This document shows, piece after piece, positions 23,860 through 34,000 of a DNA stretch of 64,000 bases. Source of the DNA: JAAYCI01 sp964370195 (lineage in GTDB: Bacteria; Bacillota; Clostridia; Oscillospirales; Ruminococcaceae). Position numbers and translations under genes: made by a program. Position 1 is the first letter of the stretch; every line of letters begins with the position of its first letter. The stretch covers positions 1 through 64,000 of the forward strand of contig CAYJIH010000006.1 of the NCBI GenBank assembly GCA_964370195.1. Direction: 5' to 3'. Below the pieces are notes generated by a model. The model saw nothing but the letters and a program-made list of their open reading frames with translations. It had not been told where the DNA came from and made no database searches.

Positions 23860-24576
23860 ATGGAAAAACGCGAAATGATTTATGAGGGCAAAGCCAAAAA
23901 AGTGTATGCCACCGACGATGCAAACTACGTTATTGTAGATTATAAAGATGATGCTACGGCAGGAAACGGTGCAAAAAAAGGCACCATTGTAGGCAAAGGC
24001 CCCATTAACAACCGCATGACAAACCACCTGATGCAACTTCTTGAAAAAGAAGGGGTGCCCACCCATTTTGTTGAGGAGATTTCTGCACGCGAAACCATTG
24101 TAAAAAGCGTTACCATTGTGCCGCTAGAAGTGATTGTTCGCAACATTGCTGCCGGCAGCCTTGCCAAACGCATCGGCCTTGACGAAGGCACGCCGATGAG
24201 CCGCACTGTGTTGGAATATTGCTATAAAGACGACGCCCTGGGCGACCCCATGGTAAACAACTATCATATTTTAGCCATGCAGTGGGCCACGGAAGAAGAA
24301 CTTGAAACCATTGCCCGTTACGCCTTTAAAGTAAACGATGTGTTGCGTGCTTATTTAAAAGATGCCAACATTGATTTGATTGACTTTAAACTGGAATTTG
24401 GCAAAACTGCTGATGGAACCATTGTTCTTGCCGATGAAATTTCACCGGACACTTGCCGCTTTTGGGACAGCACCACCCACGAAAAACTGGATAAAGACCG
24501 TTTCCGCCGTGATATGGGTGGCGTAGAGGATGCCTACCAAGAAGTAATGAAACGCCTTTTGGGGGACTTGGCATGA
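23860..24576 (+). CDS. purC: phosphoribosylaminoimidazole-succinocarboxamide synthase
   Basis: The 238-residue SAICAR synthetase joins CAIR with aspartate using ATP. Visible motifs are YEGKAKKVYAT near the start, FKDDAT-type VDYKDDATAGNG, VIVRNIAAGSLAKR (substrate site) and LADEISPDTCRFWD. Length matches the short bacterial form. The ATG follows AAGAAGGAGAGACAACAA. Its stop overlaps the purF start by four bases (ATGA), so the two are translationally coupled. Confidence 0.97.
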   Translation: MEKREMIYEGKAKKVYATDDANYVIVDYKDDATAGNGAKKGTIVGKGPINNRMTNHLMQLLEKEGVPTHFVEEISARETIVKSVTIVPLEVIVRNIAAGSLAKRIGLDEGTPMSRTVLEYCYKDDALGDPMVNNYHILAMQWATEEELETIARYAFKVNDVLRAYLKDANIDLIDFKLEFGKTADGTIVLADEISPDTCRFWDSTTHEKLDKDRFRRDMGGVEDAYQEVMKRLLGDLA

Positions 24577-26012
24577 GTTCATTTTTAGACCTGCATGATA
24601 AACTGCACGAAGAGTGCGGCGTGCTGGGAATTTACGACAGAGGTGACATTGAGGACGTAGCAAAACTTTGCTACTACGGCCTATATGCACTGCAGCATCG
24701 TGGGCAAGAAAGCTGTGGCATCGCTGTAAGTGACCGCGGAGTTGTAACGAATCACCGCGATATCGGGCTTGTAAACGAAGTATTCCAAGAGCAAACACTC
24801 GCATCGCTAGGCCAAGGGCAAATGGCGCTTGGCCATGTGCGATATGCCACCACCGGCCGAAGCCGCCGCGCCAATGCGCAGCCGCTTGTGTCAAACCACA
24901 TCAAGGGCACCATGACAATCGCCCACAATGGCAACCTTACAAATGCCACCGAACTTCGCCAAGAAAAAGAACTGCAAGGCGGTATATTTCACACCACAAG
25001 TGATACAGAAGTAATTGCCTATACCATCACGGAAGCACGCCTCACCGTGCCTAGCATCGAGCGGGCTGTGGAAATGGCCATGTATAAATTGCATGGGGCC
25101 TATTCACTGCTTGTGATGAGCCCACGCAAACTTGTAGCCGCACGTGACCCACACGGTTTTCGCCCCCTTTGTATGGGTAAAATAGGCGAAAGCATCGTCT
25201 TTGCAAGCGAATCGTGTGCACTAAGTGCTATCGGTGCCACATTCGAGCGTGACATTGCCCCCGGTGAAATTGTATGTGTTACTGAAAATGGCATCGAAAG
25301 CATCCAAACCCACATGGGCGGACCTTCGTCTATGTGTGTGTTTGAGTATGTCTATTTTGCACGTCCGGACTCTGTTATCGAAGGTGTTTCCGTGCATGAA
25401 GCGCGCATACGAGCCGGCGAGCAGCTAGCCATTGAGCATCCTGTTGAAGCAGATGTTGTAATAGGCGTTCCCGATTCCGGCATTGACGCCGCTATTGGCT
25501 ATGCAAGGCAAAGCGGTATTGCGTACGACATGGGATTTTTGAAGAACAAATACATTGGCCGCACGTTCATTGCCCCCACACAAAGCCAAAGGGAGAATGA
25601 TGTGCGCATCAAACTAACACCTATTTCTTCCACAGTAAGTGGCAAGCGTGTTGTAATGGTGGACGATTCAATTGTGCGTGGCACCACCAGTTTAAAGATC
25701 ATTCGCCTATTGCGCGAAGCGGGCGCGAAAGAAGTGCATGTGCGGCTATCTTGCCCACCCTTCCTGTATCCATGCTATTTTGGCACTGATATCGACTCTA
25801 GCGAAAATTTAATCGCCTTCAATCACAGTATAGATGAAATACGAGATATCATTGGAGCAGACTCCTTGGGATACTTGTCAATCGACACTTTAAACAATCT
25901 GGCACCAGAATGTCCACTTGAATTTTGTGATGGCTGCTTCAGCGGAAAATATCCAGTTGCGCCACCTGAGCAAAAAGATAAAAGTAAATTTGAACAAAAA
26001 CTGGGAGATTAA
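24573..26012 (+). CDS. purF: amidophosphoribosyltransferase
   Basis: The 479-residue enzyme makes phosphoribosylamine from PRPP and glutamine, the committed step of purine synthesis. The N-terminal Ntn glutaminase starts at Cys15 in EECGVLGIYD, so a short propeptide must be removed (known for Bacillus-type PurF). It continues with GHVRYATTG and HNGNL. The C-terminal PRTase domain carries the PRPP loop VVMVDDSIVRGTT. Cysteines CPPFLYPCYFG and CDGCFSGKYP near the C-terminus match the 4Fe-4S-binding Bacillus type. Its start overlaps the purC stop; a small hairpin (26018-26043) separates it from purM. Confidence 0.97.
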   Translation: MSSFLDLHDKLHEECGVLGIYDRGDIEDVAKLCYYGLYALQHRGQESCGIAVSDRGVVTNHRDIGLVNEVFQEQTLASLGQGQMALGHVRYATTGRSRRANAQPLVSNHIKGTMTIAHNGNLTNATELRQEKELQGGIFHTTSDTEVIAYTITEARLTVPSIERAVEMAMYKLHGAYSLLVMSPRKLVAARDPHGFRPLCMGKIGESIVFASESCALSAIGATFERDIAPGEIVCVTENGIESIQTHMGGPSSMCVFEYVYFARPDSVIEGVSVHEARIRAGEQLAIEHPVEADVVIGVPDSGIDAAIGYARQSGIAYDMGFLKNKYIGRTFIAPTQSQRENDVRIKLTPISSTVSGKRVVMVDDSIVRGTTSLKIIRLLREAGAKEVHVRLSCPPFLYPCYFGTDIDSSENLIAFNHSIDEIRDIIGADSLGYLSIDTLNNLAPECPLEFCDGCFSGKYPVAPPEQKDKSKFEQKLGD

Positions 26013-26017
26013 ACCTC

Positions 26018-26043
26018 GTCAAGCTCTACAGATTGAGCTTGAC
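26018..26043 (+). other. hairpin between purF and purM
   Basis: gtcaagctc (26018-26026) pairs with gagcttgac (26035-26043) around an eight-base loop. There is no T run, so it is more likely an mRNA stability or processing element than a terminator. Confidence 0.45.
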
Positions 26044-26068
26044 AGGATCTCCGTTGAAGGAGCAAACT

Positions 26069-27109
26069 ATGCAAAATAGCGCCAGTGATCGCTATAAAGC
26101 GGCCGGTGTAGATGTCAACGCCGGATACGAAGCAGTGCAGCGCATGAAATCGCACGTAGACAGAACCAAAATACCCGGTGTGATTGGTGGGCTTGGTGGG
26201 TTTGGTGGCTTATTCGCCCCAAACCTTGCCGGCTATGAAAAACCAATTCTTGTTTCCGGTGCCGATGGCGTAGGCACAAAACTAAAGCTTGCATTTTTAC
26301 TAAATAAGCACGATACAGTGGGCATTGATTGTGTAGCGATGTGTGTAAACGACATCTTGTGTAGCGGTGCCCGCCCATTGTTTTTTCTGGATTACATCGC
26401 TTGTGGAAAAAACGACCCTGCTCGCATTGAGCAAATTGTTGCCGGTGTGGCAGAAGGCTGTGTGCAAGCCAATTGTGCTCTTATTGGCGGCGAAACCGCT
26501 GAAATGCCCGGTTTTTACCCGGAAGATGAATATGATATGGCCGGTTTTTCTGTGGGTGTTGTGGATGAAAAAAATATGATTTCCCAAAGCACCATGAAAT
26601 CCGGAGATGTGATTCTTGCACTTCCTTCCTCGGGTGTTCATTCCAATGGTTTTTCCCTTATTCGAAGCATTTTTGACATAGAAAATAAAGAAAGTCCTAT
26701 ATATAATGTTTTTCCTGAATTAAATTGCACCCTAGGTGAAGCTTTGCTTACACCTACAAAAATTTATGTTAAACCTGTTTTGGAGCTGCTTTCGCAATGT
26801 TCGGTATCGGGCATCTGCCACATAACCGGCGGTGGGTTCCATGAAAATATCCCTCGTATGCTACCACAAAACCTTTCAGCCTATCTTGACACAAGCAAAA
26901 TCCCCCATAATCCGCTGTTTGAGCAAATTGCCGCAGCTGGCAATGTACCACAAACCGAAATGTATCACACTTTTAATATGGGTGTTGGTATGTGTATTTC
27001 CGTACACCAAGATGAGGCAACAAAAGCACTTTCTATTTTAAAAGAACATGGAGAAGACGCCTTTATTTTAGGCGAACTTCGCTCAGGTGCACAGGAGGTT
27101 ATCCTGTGA
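26069..27109 (+). CDS. purM: phosphoribosylformylglycinamidine cyclo-ligase
   Basis: The 346-residue AIR synthetase closes the imidazole ring using ATP. It carries YKAAGVDVNAGYEAV, GADGVGTKLKLAF, the metal/ATP loop GIDCVAMCVNDILCSGARPLFFLDY, GGETAEMPGFY and the C-terminal ITGGGFHENIPR. The ATG at 26069 follows GAAGGAGCAAACT; the open frame upstream to 26033 covers the intergenic hairpin. It overlaps purN by four bases. Confidence 0.97.
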   Translation: MQNSASDRYKAAGVDVNAGYEAVQRMKSHVDRTKIPGVIGGLGGFGGLFAPNLAGYEKPILVSGADGVGTKLKLAFLLNKHDTVGIDCVAMCVNDILCSGARPLFFLDYIACGKNDPARIEQIVAGVAEGCVQANCALIGGETAEMPGFYPEDEYDMAGFSVGVVDEKNMISQSTMKSGDVILALPSSGVHSNGFSLIRSIFDIENKESPIYNVFPELNCTLGEALLTPTKIYVKPVLELLSQCSVSGICHITGGGFHENIPRMLPQNLSAYLDTSKIPHNPLFEQIAAAGNVPQTEMYHTFNMGVGMCISVHQDEATKALSILKEHGEDAFILGELRSGAQEVIL

Positions 27110-27699
27110 AACGTGTAGCTGTGCTTGTTTCCGGTGGTGGCACCAATTTGCAAGCCCTCATAGACGCTTCAAACCGTGGCGATACACCACATGTAGAACT
27201 CGCACTTGTTTGCGCCTCTAAGCCAAATATTTTTGCCTTAGATCGTGCAGCATCTGCAAACATTCCATCTGTTGTTCTATCACCACATGCATTTTCTGCT
27301 CGAAACGATTACGACAATGCCCTTGTTGCACTTCTTACAGAATATGCAATCGATGTCGTTGTTTTGGCCGGTTTCCTCACAATTTTGGGCGCGCCTGTCT
27401 TGTCACATTATTCTGACAGGATTATCAATGTTCATCCAAGTTTGATCCCATCTTTTTGCGGAAACGGTTATTATGGCTTGCGTCCCCACGAAGAGGCTTT
27501 GGCGCGTGGTGTTAAAATAACCGGCGCCACTGTTCACCTTGTAAATGACATTACAGATGGCGGGCGTATTTTACTTCAGCAAGCAGTAGAGGTGCAGGAA
27601 AACGATACTGCAGAAACATTGCAAAAACGTGTGATGGAACAGGCTGAATGGGTGCTGCTCCCTAAAGCAGTCAATACGATATGCGCCGAACTAGAATGA
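27106..27699 (+). CDS. purN: phosphoribosylglycinamide formyltransferase
   Basis: The 197-residue 10-formyl-THF-dependent GAR transformylase has the expected VLVSGGGTNLQALIDA start, VLAGFLTILGAPVL, the catalytic region INVHPSLIPSFCGNGYYGL and the GATVHLVNDITDGG (His/Asp) motif. The start is GTG 27106, overlapping the purM stop. Asn/His/Asp catalytic residues appear intact. Length is typical. Confidence 0.95.
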   Translation: MKRVAVLVSGGGTNLQALIDASNRGDTPHVELALVCASKPNIFALDRAASANIPSVVLSPHAFSARNDYDNALVALLTEYAIDVVVLAGFLTILGAPVLSHYSDRIINVHPSLIPSFCGNGYYGLRPHEEALARGVKITGATVHLVNDITDGGRILLQQAVEVQENDTAETLQKRVMEQAEWVLLPKAVNTICAELE

Positions 27700-27732
27700 T
27701 CATTTAACACAATTTTTATTCAGGAGATTATT

Positions 27733-28467
27733 ATGCTACTGCAAGATCTTACTTCGATTCTTTCACAAAACACATATCCCGGACGTGGCATTGTGTTGGG
27801 ACGTAGTGCCACAGGCGACACCGCCTTTCTCGCCTACTTTATCATGGGACGTAGTGCAAATTCTCGCAACCGTATATTTGCTTTACGAGACGGAAATTTA
27901 TACACAGAAGCGGCAGATCCGGCCAAAGTGGAAGACCCAAGCCTCATCATCTATGCACCGGTTCGCAAATTTGGAAACCACACAATTGTTACAAACGGAG
28001 ACCAAACCGATACCATTTATTCTTGTTTAGAACGCGGAATCGGCTTTACAGAAGCCCTACGCACACGTACGTTCGAGCCGGATGCACCTAATTTCACCCC
28101 TCGTATTTCCGGCATGATTGCGACCGATTTTAATGGATTTTCGTATACACTTTCTATTTTAAAATCGGCAGGTGGGAATGCCACTTCTTTGCAGCGTTTC
28201 TTTTATGAATATCCACAACCACTTCCGGGAGAGGGGCATTTTATTCATACATATGCAAAAAACGAAGATCCACTTCCCAGTTTTTCAGGTGAGCCCACAT
28301 CCATTTCACTAAATGTGCCTCTACTTACAAAAGCAGATTTAGAGCATTTTGGCCAGCAAATCTGGGAGGCAATGGATGCAGAAAATCGCATCTCATTATT
28401 CGTTCGCACGCAGCACCTAGACGGACGAGAAGAAACGTGTGTTATTAACCGTTTTAACAAAGTTTAA
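27733..28467 (+). CDS. purO: IMP cyclohydrolase, PurO-type
   Basis: The 244-residue protein resembles the archaeal-type IMP cyclohydrolase PurO, which closes FAICAR to IMP. Features are YPGRGIVLGRSATGDTAFLAYFIMGRSANSRNR near the start (given here as a region, residues 16-48), NGDQTDTI and TPRISGM in the middle. It sits directly before a stand-alone AICAR transformylase inside the purine operon, exactly where bifunctional PurH would be expected. The ATG follows TTCAGGAGATTATT. The assignment rests on motif recollection plus context. Confidence 0.85.
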   Translation: MLLQDLTSILSQNTYPGRGIVLGRSATGDTAFLAYFIMGRSANSRNRIFALRDGNLYTEAADPAKVEDPSLIIYAPVRKFGNHTIVTNGDQTDTIYSCLERGIGFTEALRTRTFEPDAPNFTPRISGMIATDFNGFSYTLSILKSAGGNATSLQRFFYEYPQPLPGEGHFIHTYAKNEDPLPSFSGEPTSISLNVPLLTKADLEHFGQQIWEAMDAENRISLFVRTQHLDGREETCVINRFNKV

Positions 28468-28509
28468 TGTCTATTCCCCATTTTAATTGTTTTATCACGG
28501 AGGTTCACT

Positions 28510-29688
28510 ATGAAAGAACTGGAACTCAAGTACGGTTGCAACCCAAACCAAAAACCTGCCCGCGTCTTCTGCGAGCAAGGTTTACCCTTACAAATCCTTA
28601 ATGGAAAACCGGGCTATATCAATTTATTAGACGCCCTTAACGCATGGCAACTTGTATGCGAATTAAAACATGCCACGAATCTACCTGCTGCAGCGTCTTT
28701 TAAACACGTTTCACCTGCCGGTGCTGCTGTGGGACTCCCCTTGACAGAAACACTGAAACAAGCATACAATGTTGATCCCTCTCTCTCGCTTACTCCAATA
28801 GCCACCGCCTATGCCCGTGCCCGCGGTGCAGACCGGATGTCGAGCTTTGGGGACTGGGTTGCACTCTCTGATGAATGCGATGAATCCACCGCGCTACTTC
28901 TTTCAAAAGAAGTCAGTGATGGCATAATTGCACCCAGTTTTTCGGCTGATGCATTGTCAATCCTGCAAAAAAAGCGAAAAGGCACGTACACCATCATTCA
29001 AATTGACCCAATGTATCAGCCTGCCGACACCGAATGCAAAGATGTTTTTGGTATCACATTTGAACAAGGCAGAAATAACACACAAATCGATGAAACTTTG
29101 CTAAAAAATATAGTTACTGCAAATAATTCCTTTAGCGAAACACAAATTCGTGATTTGCTCATCGCCCTTATTACTTTAAAATACACACAATCCAATTCTG
29201 TATGCTATGCTAAAGATGGGCAGGCCATTGGTGTTGGCGCCGGCCAACAAAGCCGTATTCACTGCACAAGGCTAGCCGGCAATAAGGCGGATATTTGGCA
29301 CCTTCGCCAACACGAACGCGTGCTTTCACTGCCTTTTTTGCCCACAGTAGGCCGTGCTGATCGAGATAACGCCATTGATCAGTTCATCGGCGATGCCGCC
29401 GACCAAACTGCATTATTGGCAGACGGAAACTGGCAACAGTTTTTTTCTTCTCGTCCCACGCCACTTACAGATGCTGAGCAAAAAGATTACCTTTCTTCTA
29501 TCAGCGGTGTGGCCTTGGCCAGTGACGCTTTCTTTCCATTTGGCGACAATATTGAGCGCGCCCATCGCAGTGGTGTCAACTGTATTGCACAACCCGGTGG
29601 TTCTATTCGTGATGATCATGTTATCGAAGTGTGCAACAAATATAACATATCTATGGCATTCACCGGGCTTCGTTTGTTTTTCCATTAG
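28510..29688 (+). CDS. stand-alone AICAR transformylase (PurH C-terminal domain type)
   Basis: The 392-residue protein corresponds to the AICAR formyltransferase half of PurH only; the N-terminal IMP cyclohydrolase (MGS-like) half is missing. Motifs include KYGCNPNQKPA, GYINLLDALNAWQLV, AASFKHVSPAGAA (catalytic Lys-His), and SNSVCYAKDGQAIGVGAGQQSR. The C-terminus ends with DDHVIEVCN..SMAFTGLRLFFH as in full PurH. It adds a formyl group to AICAR, and the preceding PurO would complete IMP synthesis. The ATG follows CACGGAGGTTCACT. Some genomes call such proteins PurV. Confidence 0.93.
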   Translation: MKELELKYGCNPNQKPARVFCEQGLPLQILNGKPGYINLLDALNAWQLVCELKHATNLPAAASFKHVSPAGAAVGLPLTETLKQAYNVDPSLSLTPIATAYARARGADRMSSFGDWVALSDECDESTALLLSKEVSDGIIAPSFSADALSILQKKRKGTYTIIQIDPMYQPADTECKDVFGITFEQGRNNTQIDETLLKNIVTANNSFSETQIRDLLIALITLKYTQSNSVCYAKDGQAIGVGAGQQSRIHCTRLAGNKADIWHLRQHERVLSLPFLPTVGRADRDNAIDQFIGDAADQTALLADGNWQQFFSSRPTPLTDAEQKDYLSSISGVALASDAFFPFGDNIERAHRSGVNCIAQPGGSIRDDHVIEVCNKYNISMAFTGLRLFFH

Positions 29689-29749
29689 TTTATTTTTATA
29701 AAAATATACACAATGTATTTTATGTATTTTTAGAAAGGTTTACACAATT

Positions 29750-31045
29750 ATGAAAATTGCTGTAATTGGAAGCGGTGGACGTGAGCACGCTCTTATTCAA
29801 AAATTACACGAAAGTTCCTTATGCGATGAAATTGTAGCAATCCCCGGAAATGGTGGCATCGCTTCACTTGCAACCTGTGTTCAACTCAACCCTACAGATA
29901 TAACAGCAATCACACAATACTGTTTTGAAAACAATATTGACTATGTTGTAGTTGCACCAGATGACCCGCTGGCTCTTGGCTTGGTAGATGCATTGGAAGC
30001 AAAAGGCATTCCGGCTTTTGGCCCACATGCAGCCGCTGCGCAAATTGAAGCAAGTAAAATTTTTGCCAAGGAGCTGATGAAACGCCACAATATTCCCACA
30101 GCAGAATATCAAAGTTTCTCAGATATTGATGCAGCTTTAACATATTTAAAATCTGATTGTGATTATCCCATTGTGATTAAAGCTGATGGCCTGGCTTTAG
30201 GAAAAGGCGTTATCATTTGCCTTAATGAGCAAGAAGCAATTTTTGCTGTTCAACAGATGATGAAAGAACATCGGTTTGGTGAAAGCGGCTCTCGCGTTGT
30301 GATTGAGGAGTTTCTTACAGGGCCTGAAATCAGTATTTTGGCTTTTTGCGATGGGAAAACGCTGGTTCCACTTGTTTCATCCATGGACCACAAACGTGCC
30401 TTCGATGGTGACTTTGGGCCAAACACCGGTGGTATGGGTGCTGTTTCGCCAAACCCTGCCTACACACCTCAGTTGGCACAAACATGTATGGACACCATTT
30501 TTTTACCTACCGTACAAGCGCTTAGCGCGAGCGGTGCTCCCTTTAAAGGTTGTCTCTATTTTGGACTGATGGCCACAGCGTCAGGGCCAAAGGTAATTGA
30601 ATACAATTGCCGTTTTGGCGACCCAGAAACACAAGCGGTTTTACCTCTTTTAGAGGGTGATTTACTAGAAATCATGTTGGCCTGCACCCACGGGCGTTTA
30701 TGCTCTGATATGGTAAAGCTTCGCAATGCCACCACAGCTTGTGTTGTTATGGCAAGTGGAGGCTATCCTGGATCCTACGAAAAAGGTCGTATTATCAGCG
30801 GCTTGAGCCAGGTGAATGAAATTCCGAACATTTTCCTTTGTCATGCTGGCACACAGCTAAGCGATGAATCGCTTGTCACCTCTGGCGGGCGTGTTTTAAG
30901 TGTTACGGCAACGGCTCCAACGCTAGAATCTGCAATTGCGCAAGCGTATGACGCCATATCTCACATCCAATTTGACGGGGCATTCCATCGAAAAGATATT
31001 GGAAAAAAAGCACTGGATTTGCAAAATTTATCGGATTTATCTTAA
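29750..31045 (+). CDS. purD: phosphoribosylamine-glycine ligase
   Basis: The 431-residue ATP-grasp enzyme joins glycine to phosphoribosylamine. It begins MKIAVIGSGGREHAL, with PGNGGIA, APDDPLALGLVDAL, ATP-grasp KADGLALGKGVIIC, EEFLTGPEISILAFCDG, the flexible GPNTGGMGAVSP and EYNCRFGDPETQ (metal ligands). All core motifs are intact. The ATG follows AGAAAGGTTTACACAATT. It lies eighth in the operon, 62 bases after the AICAR transformylase. Confidence 0.97.
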   Translation: MKIAVIGSGGREHALIQKLHESSLCDEIVAIPGNGGIASLATCVQLNPTDITAITQYCFENNIDYVVVAPDDPLALGLVDALEAKGIPAFGPHAAAAQIEASKIFAKELMKRHNIPTAEYQSFSDIDAALTYLKSDCDYPIVIKADGLALGKGVIICLNEQEAIFAVQQMMKEHRFGESGSRVVIEEFLTGPEISILAFCDGKTLVPLVSSMDHKRAFDGDFGPNTGGMGAVSPNPAYTPQLAQTCMDTIFLPTVQALSASGAPFKGCLYFGLMATASGPKVIEYNCRFGDPETQAVLPLLEGDLLEIMLACTHGRLCSDMVKLRNATTACVVMASGGYPGSYEKGRIISGLSQVNEIPNIFLCHAGTQLSDESLVTSGGRVLSVTATAPTLESAIAQAYDAISHIQFDGAFHRKDIGKKALDLQNLSDLS

Positions 31046-31070
31046 ATTTCATGTTATTATAGGAGTACTT

Positions 31071-34000
31071 ATGGTTTATCGCATTTATGCCGAAAAAAAA
31101 CAAAGCTATGCGGTGGAGGCCAATGCCTTAGCTGAGGAACTTCGTTCTCTGCTTGGCATTCAAAGCCTTAACTCCCTTCGCATTTTGCATCGATATGATG
31201 TTGAGGGGCTTTCGGAAGATATGTTTTTGCAATGTTGCCACACTGTATTTGCCGAACCGCCTGTGGATGTGTTGCATCATTCGCTTCCCGAAGCCGACAT
31301 TCAATTTGCCGTTGCGTACCTGCCTGGGCAATTCGACCAACGGGCGGATTCTGCTGCAGAGTGCATTCAACTTATTAGCCAGGCAGAACGCCCCATTGTT
31401 AAAAGTGCTAAGGTTTATTTGCTAAACGGGCAAATTTCTGACAGTGATATTGATAGAATTAAAAGCTATTTAATCAATCCTGTTGAATCGCACGAAGATA
31501 GCCTTGATGAAAAAAGCAGTTTACACACAACTTTTCTTCCGCCGGACGACATCGAAATCTTGCACGGTTTTGGTACTATGTCCAGCGAAACACGCTTGCA
31601 GTTTTTGCAAGACTACTCCCTTGCCATGGATATAGACGATCTTCTTTTCTGCCAGGCATATTTTCAAGAAGAAGGGCGCGACCCAAGCCTTACAGAACTT
31701 CGTATGATTGACACCTATTGGAGTGACCACTGCCGACACACCACTTTTGGCACACAAATTGATAATGTTCAAATTGACGATGATAAAACAAAAAAATCAT
31801 ACGAAACGTATATTTCTTGCAGAAATAAACTGTATGCAAATAGAGTTAAGCCCGAATGTTTGATGGATTTAGCTACCATTGGCGCCAAGTCCTTAAAGGC
31901 AGAGGGGCGTTTAACCGGCGTGGATGAAAGCGAAGAAATCAATGCTTGCAGTGTGAATATTACTGCGGATGTGAACGGAAAAAGTGAGCCATGGCTATTG
32001 CTCTTCAAAAATGAAACACACAATCATCCAACAGAAATCGAGCCTTTCGGTGGGGCTGCCACGTGTATTGGTGGTGCCATCCGGGACCCACTTGCAAATC
32101 GTGGGTATGTTTTTGGCGCCATGCGCATTTCCGGTGCAGCAAACCCATTGGTTCCCATTTCCGAAACATTGCCCGGCAAATTACCTCAGCGTAAAATTGT
32201 ACGCACTGCAGCCGCCGGATATTCTAGCTATGGCAACCAAATTGGCCTGGCCACCGGTTTGGTGCATGAATTTTACCATCCCGGATATCTTGCAAAACGC
32301 ATGGAACTGGGCGCCGTATTGGGCGCAGTTCCCTTGTCTGCCGTGCGTCGAGAAGTGCCAGAAGCTGGCGATGTGGTTCTTTTGCTTGGTGGAGCCACAG
32401 GCCGAGATGGCTGTGGTGGGGCCACGGGCTCTTCAAAAGCACATAAAGTGGAAAGTTTATCCTCTTGCGGTGCGGAAGTGCAAAAGGGCAATGCCCCCAT
32501 GGAACGTAAACTTCAACGCCTTTTCAGAAATCCTGAAGCCACGCAGCTGATTCGCCGCTGCAATGATTTTGGTGCCGGTGGTGTGAGTGTGGCCATTGGC
32601 GAATTGGCGGATGGGCTTGACATTCAGCTGGACGCGATACCGAAGAAATATGATGGCTTAGACGGCACGGAGCTTGCCATCAGTGAAAGCCAAGAGCGCA
32701 TGGCAATTGTTGTGGAAGCTGCCGATGTGCCACGCATGATTCAATTGGCCACTACCGAAAACTTAACGGCCACACAAGTGGCGCAAGTTACAGATACCGG
32801 CCGCCTTCGCATGTATTGGCGTGGAAACAAAATTGTTGATTTGGCACGCACATTCCTCAATTCAAACGGAGCTGAAAAACATACGAGTGTACAAGTCCCC
32901 TCGCTTCCTACACCGCAGTTTTCACAACCCGACGGCACCTCCACGCAGCAGAAATTGCAAAATTTCTTTAATGATTTGTCTTTTTGTGGACAAAAAGGCT
33001 TATCTGAGATGTTCGACTCTACCATTGGTGCTGCCAGCTTGCTTATGCCATTTGGCGGCAAGCGACAACTTACACCTGTGCAGGCCATGGCGATGAAATT
33101 ACCTGTTTTGGGCGAAACAGAAACATGCGCCGGTATGAGTTATGGGTTTGACCCCTACCTTTCCGAGCAAAACCCACATACAGGCGCTTATCTTGCCGTT
33201 TTGGAAAGTGTGGCACGTCTTTCTGCTTGTGGTTTTTCGCATAAAGACGTATATTTAACTTTCCAAGAATATTTTGAGCGTCTTCGAAATGAGCCTTTGC
33301 GCTGGGGCAAGCCTTTTGCCGCCTTGCTGGGTGCCTTCTCTGCGCAGCTTGATTTGGGCGTGGCTGCCATTGGTGGAAAAGACTCGATGAGTGGTAGTTT
33401 TGAAGATTTGGACGTTCCCCCCACTTTGGTTTCGTTTGCTGTGGCCGCCGGTGAATCAAGCCACATTACAGGCCCTGAGTTCAAACACGCCGGAAATCGT
33501 GTTGCTTTGCTTTCAAGCGAGCTGTGTGACGACAATCTCACACCAAAAACCGATTCCTTCCTTGCTGTGGTAGATTTATTGGAAAAAGGACTGCGTGAAA
33601 AAAGCATTTTATCTGCTTGGGCATGTGGACGTGGTGGTGTTGCTGAAGCTGTGTTTAAAATGGGCCTTGGTAATGCACTGGGCATTCGCTTCGAAACAAC
33701 TTTTAAGAAAGAGGACCTTTTCACCCCGGCCTTTGGCAGTTTTGTTGTGGAACTTGCAGGAGAGGAAACAATCGGTGAACCTCTTGGTTGCCTTACAGAC
33801 GAATACACCTTGAATTTCGGCGATGAAACAGCCGATTTAAGTGTTGTTCAAAAGGTGTGGGAAGCAAAGCTAGAGCCGGTTCTTCCGTATCAGCAACCTT
33901 CTTTTAAAAAGACCCCACCCTCGCTTTGTTTTGAAGCAAAACAACAGACGCGATCTGGCCCTAAAATTGGCCTGAGTAAGCCACGTGCACTTGTTCCCGT

